17,119 bases of DNA from Aadella sp043822885 (GTDB lineage Bacteria > Omnitrophota > Gorgyraeia > Tantalellales > Tantalellaceae): the NCBI GenBank assembly GCA_043822885.1, contig JBDRBI010000082.1, forward strand, positions 1 to 17,119. The letters are read 5' to 3'. Below, in pieces: positions 11,589-17,119 of the stretch (its first letter is position 1; every line of letters starts with the position of its first letter). Below the pieces are notes generated by a model. That model saw only the letters and a program-made list of their open reading frames with translations. It was not told the DNA's origin and made no database searches. The position numbers and the translations under genes were made by a program.

Positions 11589-11984
11589 ATGAAAATGATC
11601 ACGAAAGATACGGATTATGCGATTAAGGCTTTAGCCTGTATTGCTGTTTCGCCGGAGGAAACAGTTACGGTAAAAGGATTGTCCGAGAAATTGGGTATTC
11701 CCGGACCTTTTCTGAGAAAAATACTGCAAGTTCTCAATAAAAAGGGAATATTGGTATCATCCAAGGGTAAGAACGGCGGATTTTCTGCCGCCTCTTCACC
11801 GCTGGAGATGACTGTTCTTGATATCATTGAAATATTCCAAGGGCCGTTCAAGCTTAACGAACACAAAATAAAGAACACGAAGTGTAAATTTTTAAAGACA
11901 TGCCGTTTGAGGAACAAAATAGATAATATAGGACACAAAGTCAAAGAGGAATTGAAAGCGATAACGATAGGGTCGCTTATTTGA
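11589..11984 (+). CDS. Rrf2-family transcriptional regulator
   Basis: 131-residue winged-helix regulator of IscR/NsrR/RsrR type. DYAIKALACIA (9-19) begins the first helix, the recognition region GIPGPFLRKILQVLNKKGIL (36-55) follows, and the wing is SSKGKNGGF (57-65). The cluster-ligand region has C99-x5-C105; the third Cys found six residues later in IscR is missing (I111), so a [2Fe-2S] site would need another ligand. It may sense Fe-S status, NO or redox, matching the surrounding genes. The start could be 11589 or, as the promoter position suggests, the in-frame ATG at 11595. The preceding AT-rich array has no ribosome-binding site. Confidence 0.88.
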   Translation: MKMITKDTDYAIKALACIAVSPEETVTVKGLSEKLGIPGPFLRKILQVLNKKGILVSSKGKNGGFSAASSPLEMTVLDIIEIFQGPFKLNEHKIKNTKCKFLKTCRLRNKIDNIGHKVKEELKAITIGSLI

Positions 11985-12039
11985 GGACCATAAACAAGAG
12001 ACCATAGACTTATGTTGACTGATGTGCTTTTTGTATTTT

Positions 12040-12383
12040 GTCATTGCGACCCCCGCTGCTCCGCTTTGCGGAGCAAAGCGACGGGGGGAAGCAATCTCAA
12101 ATAAGTGGATGTATAATCACGAATCGGATCAAGACTACGGCGGGAGTATTCGAGCATCGAATAAAATTCCCCGCCGAAAAGGATAAAAATAATTTACGCC
12201 TCTTTATTTTTCTCCTCCTGAAACATAAAGATAACAGAGAAATTTTGTGAGACGCGCAGAATGCTCCCGCCGTTGGCGATAGGAGAAGAGATTGCTTCCT
12301 CCTTCGCCAAACTATTTTGATCTTATTCGGCTTTGGAGGACTGCGGACCTTTGGTCCTTGTCGCACTGATACTTTGCAATGAC
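12040..12383. repeat. Split palindromic repeat with inserted elements
   Basis: The left half of the GTCATTGC-type repeat lies at 12040-12098 and itself contains a CCCCGCTGCTCCGC hairpin. The right half is at 12288-12383 (GAGATTGCTTCC to GCAATGAC) and contains a CCTTCGCCAAACT unit. Between them, where the copy at 5112-5192 has 19 nt, there are 189 nt holding the structured element of 12138-12272. The whole 11985-12394 gap carries no supported gene. The repeat's end GACGAAGGA provides the ribosome-binding site for the cupin. Confidence 0.75.
12138..12272 (+). promoter_or_regulatory. Structured RNA-like element, copy 2
   Basis: Outer stem of 14 pairs with one wobble: CGGCGGGAGTATTC (12138-12151) with GAATGCTCCCGCCG (12259-12272). 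The inner stem pairs 12161-12172 with 12237-12248 (10 of 12). The apical stem pairs AGGATAAAA (12180-12188) with TTTTCTCCT (12208-12216). The internal loop strands GAGCATCGA and GAGACGCGCA are identical to those of copy 1. It ends 122 nt before the cupin ATG. Confidence 0.6.
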
Positions 12384-12394
12384 GAAGGAAAATT

Positions 12395-12709
12395 ATGAAA
12401 AAAAATATTGTTTTTAATGTTGCTTCTAGTATCGATTATCAGGTCGGGTCCGTGGTGAGCAAGACTCTGGCAAATAAGGGAACGGGGACGGTGACATTAT
12501 TCGCTTTTGACGAGGGCCAGGGTCTCAGCGAACATACCGCGCCTTATGACGCTATAGTGTACATAGTGGACGGAGAAGCCGAGGTTGTTATATCAACAGA
12601 GACATATAAGGTGAAAAGCGGAGAAATGATCATAATGCCCGCCAATAAGCCCCATTCACTTAAAGCCCTGCAGCGTTTCAAGATGCTTTTGGTTATGATA
12701 AGAAGCTAG
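12395..12709 (+). CDS. Single-domain cupin protein
   Basis: 104-residue small beta-barrel. Motif one is degenerate: G43-L-S-E-H47 followed by YIVDGEAEV (56-64), with only one of the two usual histidines visible. Motif two is PANKPHSL with H87 (PANxPH). Length matches stand-alone cupin_2 proteins. Many bind one metal and act as small oxygenases, sugar isomerases or sensors; the sequence does not tell which. AAGGA precedes the ATG, coming from the end of an intergenic repeat. It lies after the Rrf2-type regulator but 410 bp away, with repeats between, so cotranscription is uncertain. Confidence 0.82.
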   Translation: MKKNIVFNVASSIDYQVGSVVSKTLANKGTGTVTLFAFDEGQGLSEHTAPYDAIVYIVDGEAEVVISTETYKVKSGEMIIMPANKPHSLKALQRFKMLLVMIRS

Positions 12710-12715
12710 AAAAAA

Positions 12716-12872
12716 GTCACTAGTCACCAGGTCACCAGTCACCAGTTGATAGAGCCCCCACCGCTTGTTTTCTTCGAAAACGTGTAGTAGTGTACGGGTT
12801 TTTAACCGTAAATTCCTCTAAATAAGGTATCAGTCAATATTCCGGTGACCCGGTGACTGGTGACTAGTGACT
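12716..12872. repeat. Inverted GTCACCA heptamer arrays flanking a repeat core
   Basis: The left array starts with GTCACTAGTCACCAG (12716-12730) and the right array ends with its exact reverse complement (12858-12872). Between them are a degenerate GTTTTC/GAAAAC hairpin (12767-12781) and the reverse joint motif TATCAGTCAA (12828-12837). The element could fold into a single long hairpin after the cupin stop. Confidence 0.75.
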
Positions 12873-12910
12873 CTTTAGCGTTTTTTTTTGTTGGCTCGTT
12901 CATTTTTCCC

Positions 12911-12938
12911 TTGTATTGCGCGGAAAAATTGATAGAAT
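12911..12938 (+). promoter_or_regulatory. Weak candidate promoter for the aldolase gene
   Basis: TTGTAT (12911-12916), 16 bp, TAGAAT (12933-12938) lie in the only non-repetitive stretch before the aldolase. The -35 match is poor. Confidence 0.35.
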
Positions 12939-13003
12939 GGCACAATAAAATATCGGGAACAAGTAAATATCGAAATTTAAAAACTAAACAAAAGGATGGA
13001 TTT

Positions 13004-13975
13004 ATGCATAGTTACAAAGATCTAGGACTCTCCAATACTCGGGATATGTACGCGAAAGCAATAAACGGTAAATATGCCATACCCGGATACAATTTCAATA
13101 ACATGGAACAATTGCAGGCTATTATGACGGCTTGTATTGAAACTAATTCGCCTGTTATACTTCAGGTATCGTCAGGCGCCAGGAAATATGCCAACCAGAT
13201 ACTTTTAAGGCATATGGCCAACGGCGCTATGGATATAGTGAAGGACGCGGGCAGTAATATCCCGGTAGCTCTTCATCTGGACCACGGGGATACATATGAA
13301 TTATGTGTTTCATGTATAGAAACAGGTTTTTCATCCGTTATGATAGACGGGTCGGCGCATTCTTTTGAGGATAATATCGCTCTTACGAAAAAAGTCGTTG
13401 AATACGCGCATAAATATGATGTCAGCGTAGAGGGAGAATTGGGCGTTCTTGCCGGTATAGAGGATGAAGTCTCCCACGAGGTAACAAATTACACTAAACC
13501 CGAAGAAGTGGAAGAATTTGTCGCCAAGACCGGAGTGGATAGCTTGGCCATATCTATAGGGACATCCCACGGCGCGTACAAGTTCAAACTGAAACCCGGA
13601 GAAAAAGTTCCTCCGTTAAGATTTGATATACTTCATGAGGTAGAGAAAAGACTCCCCGGATTTTCCATAGTATTGCACGGAGCCAGTTCCGTTGTTCCTG
13701 AATACATAGAGATCATAAACAAGTACGGCGGGAAGCTTGATAATGCCGTAGGGGTTCCGGAAGAACAGCTTCGTAAGGCCGCGGAATCGTCGGTATGTAA
13801 GATCAATATCGATTCGGACGGACGTTTGGCCATGACAGCTAAAATACGGGAGGTCTTAGCCACTAAACCGTCAGAATTCGACCCGCGCAAATATCTGGGC
13901 CCGGCGCGCGAAGAACTTATAAAGATGTATTCGAATAAAAACAAAGACGTGTTGGGTTCGGCGGGAAAGGCGTAA
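13004..13975 (+). CDS. fba: Class II fructose-1,6-bisphosphate aldolase
   Basis: 323-residue zinc-dependent aldolase of glycolysis and gluconeogenesis, splitting fructose-1,6-bisphosphate into two triose phosphates (reversible). Residues 90-94 (LHLDH) hold the catalytic D93 and zinc ligand H94; further ligands are H189 (GTSHGAYK) and H225 (LHGASS). Phosphate-binding NIDSDGR is at 268-274. SSVMIDGSAHSFEDNI and VEGELGVLAG are family signatures. The ATG at 13004 follows AAAGGATGG; the frame extends to 12860 but that part is hydrophobic and atypical. A related tagatose-bisphosphate aldolase cannot be strictly excluded. It is not obviously part of the redox theme. Confidence 0.94.
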   Translation: MHSYKDLGLSNTRDMYAKAINGKYAIPGYNFNNMEQLQAIMTACIETNSPVILQVSSGARKYANQILLRHMANGAMDIVKDAGSNIPVALHLDHGDTYELCVSCIETGFSSVMIDGSAHSFEDNIALTKKVVEYAHKYDVSVEGELGVLAGIEDEVSHEVTNYTKPEEVEEFVAKTGVDSLAISIGTSHGAYKFKLKPGEKVPPLRFDILHEVEKRLPGFSIVLHGASSVVPEYIEIINKYGGKLDNAVGVPEEQLRKAAESSVCKINIDSDGRLAMTAKIREVLATKPSEFDPRKYLGPAREELIKMYSNKNKDVLGSAGKA

Positions 13976-14411
13976 GAGACAATAGACCAGTCACCAGGTC
14001 ACCAAGTCACCAGGTCACCAGAAATAGAAGGTAGAAGCGAGAGGCGAGAAGAGAGAGAGTCACAGAGTCATCATTCGCTTCGCTCATTAGAGTCATCGTT
14101 CGCTTCGCTCACTAGTGTCAGCATTCGTTTCGCTCACTAGTGTCATCATTCGCTTCGCTCATTAGAGTCAGCATTCGCTTCGCTCATTAGAGTCATCCTT
14201 GCTCTTTCACTCTGACTCTCTTGTCCCGCCTGTCCTGAGCGAAGTCGAGGGGAGCGAAGCCGAGAGGTTCCCTCTCCCTGACCCTCTGACACTTTAACAC
14301 CCTGACCCTCTGACACTCTGACACTTTGACACTCTAAGCCCTCTGACTCTCTGACTCTTATTCCCCACATCGGTCAATACGCTACGAACTATGAACTACG
14401 AACTATGAACT
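13976..14411. repeat. Long intergenic region of stacked short repeats
   Basis: No gene is supported. GTCACCA units (13988-14020) are followed by GAGAGGC-like purine units, then a 25-bp tandem array (14064-14188). A CCTGTCCTGAGCGAAG-type repeat lies at 14228-14265, and TGACACT/TGACCCT heptamers at 14277-14360. The reverse joint motif CATCGGTCAA (14368-14377) and GAACTAT/GAACTAC units close the region. The last of these run into the 3' end of the minus-strand glycosyltransferase. Confidence 0.8.
14064..14188. repeat. Tandem array of five 25-bp units
   Basis: Five contiguous 25-bp copies with a few substitutions, each starting AGAGTCATC or AGTGTCAGC and containing ATTCGCTTCGCTCA. A partial sixth copy begins at 14189. 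There are no unique spacers. Confidence 0.9.
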
Positions 14412-15260
14412 TTAGACTTTCAGACTTTTGACTTTATCGGGTAGGTTTGAATAGTATTCTGCTGCTTCCGTATTTCCGTGTTTTTCCGCGCCTTCGACGA
14501 ATATCTTGCATTTCTTTTTTAATTCTTCCAGCGTAGCGGCGTAATTTTCATCATTAAGCTCGTTCGACAAAAGCATTTTTTCCATAGCTTTTATCCTGAA
14601 ACGGTCAAGGCCCCAGACCCTTGCGGAAAGCTGGTCCGGGCGGCCTCCGTCCTTTAGCGTTAAATATTCCGGGATCAGTTTTACTTCATATTTATTCGCG
14701 GTTCTTAACCAAAGATCGTAATCCTCACAGGCTTTTAAACTTTCATCAAATATTCCTATATCGGAAAAAACACCTTTTTTTATTACGGCGGTAGAGATGC
14801 CTATACAGCATAACGCGAGAGAGTTCTTATAAACAGAACCCGATGGTTTTTTATGTTTTTTAAGCTGTTTTAAAAGGTTGCCGTTACGATACCAAACTTC
14901 TTCGGTGTGGAATACGCTGACATCGGGGAAATTGGCGATATACTCTTTTGCGCGTTCAAGCTTGGTAGGCATCCACCGGTCGTCGGAATCAAGAAAAGCG
15001 ATAAAAGCGCCGGTAGATCTTTCGATCCCCCTATTTCGGGCGGCTGATACACCCATATTTTTTTGGTGTATTGAAATAAGACGTGTATCATTGTAGGAAG
15101 AGATCACGCCGGAAGTGTTATCCGTGGATCCGTCATCTATTACGATAAGTTCAAGATCCGAAAATGTCTGGATGAGGACCGATTTTATAGCTTTCCGTAA
15201 TAACCTTTCCCGGTTATATGACGGAATTATTACGGAAAAGAATGGGGTGTCAGTGTTCAT
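14412..15260 (-). CDS. Family 2 (GT-A) glycosyltransferase
   Basis: 282-residue inverting glycosyltransferase transferring sugar from a nucleotide-sugar to an unknown acceptor, probably in surface polysaccharide or lipid assembly. FSVIIPSYNRERLL (8-21) opens the fold, IDDGSTD (41-47) binds the nucleotide, NMGVSAARNRGI and the metal-binding DSDDRW (91-96) follow, and CEDYDLWLR supplies the catalytic acidic region. There are no transmembrane segments. I chose the ATG at 15260; a longer frame would need a TTG at 15305. It is the only minus-strand gene and stands alone between repeat blocks. Its last residues (VKSLKV and stop) lie in a GACTTTT/GACTTTC heptamer array. Confidence 0.9.
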   Translation of the reverse strand: MNTDTPFFSVIIPSYNRERLLRKAIKSVLIQTFSDLELIVIDDGSTDNTSGVISSYNDTRLISIHQKNMGVSAARNRGIERSTGAFIAFLDSDDRWMPTKLERAKEYIANFPDVSVFHTEEVWYRNGNLLKQLKKHKKPSGSVYKNSLALCCIGISTAVIKKGVFSDIGIFDESLKACEDYDLWLRTANKYEVKLIPEYLTLKDGGRPDQLSARVWGLDRFRIKAMEKMLLSNELNDENYAATLEELKKKCKIFVEGAEKHGNTEAAEYYSNLPDKVKSLKV

Positions 15261-15587
15261 GGATTTATTATATAATGAAAACAAGATAGAAGCCAGGAGA
15301 GACAAAATAGGTCACTAGTCACCTAGTCACCTAGTCACCTGTCACCAGTGGATAGAAAGTAGAAATTAGAGGGTAGAGGGTAGAAGAAAGAAAGTGAGGG
15401 TATAGGGTTCAGCGTTGAGGGTATAGGGAAGAGAGCTAGCCCACCTTTACTAAACCCTGAACCCTAAACGCTATACCCTAGAAACTATGAACTATGAACT
15501 CTTAGACTTTTGACTTTCGACTTTTATGCTATGCGCCATGCTCTATGCGCCATGCCATCTGCTAATTAATTTCTAAAAGGAGCAAAC
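15261..15587. repeat. Intergenic short-repeat region
   Basis: GTCACCT units (15312-15349), GAGGGTA units (15370-15383) and an inverted pair of AGGGTATAGGGTTCAG-type sequences (15398-15428 against 15454-15480) are followed by GAACTAT, GACTTTT and ATGCGCC/ATGCTCT units up to 15555. No gene or clear promoter is visible. Confidence 0.75.
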
Positions 15588-15992
15588 ATGAAAACTGTAA
15601 CCGAATATATGGGAAAGAAGAAGTTTCGGACAATTATACGCGGACATGAAGTAGTGACCGATGTGCCGGAAAAGACGGGCGGTGAGGATACGGCTCCGAC
15701 CCCGGTCGAGATATTTATCGCGTCACTCGGTTCCTGCGCGGGTGTATTCGCTTCATGGTATCTTGAAACGGCGAAAATAAACGTGGAGAAAATGTTCATA
15801 GATGTTGACTGGGATTATGCCTCGGATCCAAGAAGAGTAGGTAGAGCGGATATAACCGTGAGACTTCCCGGAGTAGAATTGGCCGAACGTGAAAGAGGAC
15901 TCATTGCCGCGGTCAAAAAATGTACCGTTCATAATACGCTTGAGAATCCTCCTGAGGTAAGCATTAAGATAGCAGTAGATCAGCCTGAGTAA
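15588..15992 (+). CDS. OsmC/Ohr-family peroxiredoxin-like protein
   Basis: 134-residue protein of the OsmC superfamily, which reduces organic hydroperoxides through two conserved cysteines. Here they are C50 in ASLGSCAGVF and C112 in KKCTVHNTLENP. TPVEIFIASLGSC is typical of the YhfA/OsmC subgroup. Ohr proteins carry a slightly different motif around the first Cys, so I do not assign ohr. AAAGGAG lies six bases before the ATG. It is monocistronic between repeats and functionally fits the peroxide-defence set at the left of the window. Confidence 0.9.
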   Translation: MKTVTEYMGKKKFRTIIRGHEVVTDVPEKTGGEDTAPTPVEIFIASLGSCAGVFASWYLETAKINVEKMFIDVDWDYASDPRRVGRADITVRLPGVELAERERGLIAAVKKCTVHNTLENPPEVSIKIAVDQPE

Positions 15993-16188
15993 AAAAACAA
16001 AGCGCATAGGGCAAAGGGCATAGGGCATAGTATATTGACCGATGCGCCCTCTGTCATTCAGGGTGAGAGACCGAGAAGGTAATGTCCGGAAGGACGATTT
16101 TTATTTTTATAATGCTATGCGCCATGCTCTATGCGCTATGCAACTTATGCAAGCTAAACTATTACTTACAATCGAAACCGGATAAAAT
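15993..16188. repeat. Intergenic GGCATAG arrays and joint motif
   Basis: GCGCATAGGGCA (16003-16014) and further GGCATAG units run to 16030 and are followed by TTGACCGATG (16035-16044). Reverse-complement units (ATGCGCCATGCTCTATGCGC) lie at 16115-16138. The first part closely matches 3214-3257. No gene. Confidence 0.75.
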
Positions 16189-17007
16189 ATGCTGTATTTC
16201 CTTACAATATTGATCGTTTTGGTATGCATGATCCTGTTCGTTTCGTGGTTCGAACGGAGCAATGTATATTTTCCGGAAAAAGAACTGACCGGATCTCCTG
16301 ATGAAATAGGATTGTCGTACAAAGATGTCTATTTCAGAGCGGAAGATGGGGTAGAACTTCATGGATGGTTCATACCTTCGGGCAGACCTCCCAGAGCGAC
16401 ATTTCTTTTTTGTCACGGAAATGCCGGGAACATATATCACAGGCTGGAGATAATAAAAATATTGAACGCTTTGGATGTAAATGTTTTCATATTCGATTAC
16501 AGAGGGTACGGGAACAGTAAGGGAACGCCCTCGGAAACCGGGACATATTATGACGCGATGGCCGCTTATAAAAAGCTTCTGGAACTAGAGAAGGTAAACA
16601 AAAATTATATTATCATCTACGGCAGGTCTTTAGGCGGGGCTGTTGCGATAGATCTTGCCGGAAAAGTCGATGTTAAAGGGATAATAATAGACAGCGCTTT
16701 TACTTCGACGGGGGATATGGCAAAAGAGGTGTACCCTTTTATTCCCATAAAGTTATCGTTATGGGTAAAGTATGATAATTTATCTAAAATAGGTAAAATA
16801 AAAATACCGAAACTTATAATTCACAGTAAAGATGACGAAATAGTACCTTTTCATCAGGGCAAAGAACTTTTTGAAAAAGCCGCGGAACCTAAAGATTTTT
16901 ATCGTATGCAGGGCGGACACAATGATGCTATGTTTGTGTATAGCGAGGAGTATATGAGACGGTTGGATGAGTTTATAAGAAATATAGGCATAGAGCATAG
17001 GGCATAG
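16189..17007 (+). CDS. Membrane-anchored alpha/beta hydrolase (YfhR/BEM46-like)
   Basis: 272-residue serine hydrolase. A single N-terminal membrane segment (3-19) anchors it. The oxyanion motif HGNAGN (76-81), the nucleophile elbow GRSLGG with S147, D216 (SKDDEIVP) and H244 (GGHND) make up the catalytic triad, in family order. FDYRGYGNSKG (102-112) is typical of the BEM46 group. The substrate is unknown; family members are assigned peptidase or esterase activity with little certainty. No strong Shine-Dalgarno precedes the ATG. The last residues (IEHRA and the stop) are encoded by GGCATAG heptamers, as for other genes in this window. Confidence 0.88.
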   Translation: MLYFLTILIVLVCMILFVSWFERSNVYFPEKELTGSPDEIGLSYKDVYFRAEDGVELHGWFIPSGRPPRATFLFCHGNAGNIYHRLEIIKILNALDVNVFIFDYRGYGNSKGTPSETGTYYDAMAAYKKLLELEKVNKNYIIIYGRSLGGAVAIDLAGKVDVKGIIIDSAFTSTGDMAKEVYPFIPIKLSLWVKYDNLSKIGKIKIPKLIIHSKDDEIVPFHQGKELFEKAAEPKDFYRMQGGHNDAMFVYSEEYMRRLDEFIRNIGIEHRA

Positions 17008-17056
17008 AGCATAGCGGAAACAGTTTAAAAGTTAAAAGGTTTAAAGGTTAAAAGGT
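16988..17056. repeat. GGCATAG and GTTAAAAG arrays
   Basis: GGCATAG/AGCATAG units run from within the hydrolase gene to about 17015, followed by GTTAAAAG/GTTTAAAG octamers (17025-17056). Confidence 0.8.
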
Positions 17057-17075
17057 TGGAAAGAATACTTCTTCC

Positions 17076-17119
17076 GTCATTGCGAGGAGTGAGCAAAGCG
17101 AACGACGAAGCAATCTCTC
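17076..17119. repeat. GTCATTGCGAGGAG palindromic repeat, left half
   Basis: It starts GTCATTGCGAGGAG and ends GAAGCAATCTC, like 5112-5145, with a 10-nt longer centre. The right half, if any, is outside the window. Confidence 0.8.

Noticed and set aside
12860..13003. 48-residue N-terminal extension of the aldolase
   Set aside because: It begins in a heptamer array, is hydrophobic and atypical for the family; AAAGGATGG precedes the ATG at 13004.
14064..14188. CRISPR array
   Set aside because: The 25-bp units are directly contiguous with no unique spacers, and no cas gene is present.
14146..14370. Minus-strand 74-residue protein rich in Ser/Glu/Arg
   Set aside because: It is a translation of the tandem repeats; no domain and no start signal.
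1..17119. Insertion sequence, transposase, phage or integrase gene
   Set aside because: None of the frames has such a domain; the mobile-looking material is all short and non-coding.

Overview
The window looks like part of the chromosome of an uncultured, largely anaerobic bacterium. The gene set is a dense collection of oxygen- and peroxide-handling proteins typical of anaerobes: rubredoxin, flavodiiron protein, desulfoferrodoxin, rubrerythrin, other ferritin-like proteins, and no catalase or SOD. The intergenic regions are full of short tandem heptamers and GC-rich palindromes, a style I associate with Candidatus Omnitrophota and similar environmental genomes. No taxonomic marker gene is present, so this placement is an inference of low to moderate confidence. 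All genes but one (a glycosyltransferase near 15 kb) are on the + strand.

Layout. 1-1593: the end of nifU (Fe-S scaffold) overlapping nifS (cysteine desulfurase). 1756-2387: an ArsR-type repressor behind a promoter that contains a perfect 10-bp inverted repeat, then a small DUF2892 membrane protein. 2388-2981: a long leader with a second promoter/inverted repeat, two hairpins and a possible 25-residue Cys-rich peptide. 2982-6744: rubredoxin, flavodiiron protein, desulfoferrodoxin, rubrerythrin, a second ferritin-like protein and glutaredoxin. 7091-10100: an AhpF-like/TrxB-like reductase, two tiny overlapping ferritin-like proteins, an Ogg2-type 8-oxoguanine glycosylase and a PF03773-type permease, tightly packed. 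10121-11381: CcdA plus a TlpA/ResA-like lipoprotein, which together form an extracytoplasmic thiol-reducing pair. 11589-12709: an Rrf2-type regulator and a cupin. 13004-17007: class II fructose-bisphosphate aldolase, a GT2 glycosyltransferase on the minus strand, an OsmC-like peroxidase and a membrane-anchored alpha/beta hydrolase.

How the genes fit together. Rubredoxin can pass electrons to the flavodiiron protein (O2 or NO to water or N2O), to desulfoferrodoxin (superoxide to peroxide) and to rubrerythrin (peroxide to water). NifU/NifS, glutaredoxin and the TrxB-like reductase maintain Fe-S clusters and thiols. Ogg2 repairs oxidised guanine. OsmC removes organic hydroperoxides. I read the region as an oxidative-stress island.

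Most notable non-coding signals. (1) An identical 62-nt leader with an 11-bp inverted repeat, and a loop complementary to the Shine-Dalgarno sequence, lies directly in front of both rubredoxin and glutaredoxin, 3.5 kb apart. (2) A ~140-nt element occurs twice (before the TrxB-like gene and before the cupin) with compensating base changes in its stems and identical internal-loop sequences, as expected of a structured RNA. (3) Heptamer arrays fill the gaps, sometimes forming the last codons of genes, and share a recurring joint motif TTGACYGATR.
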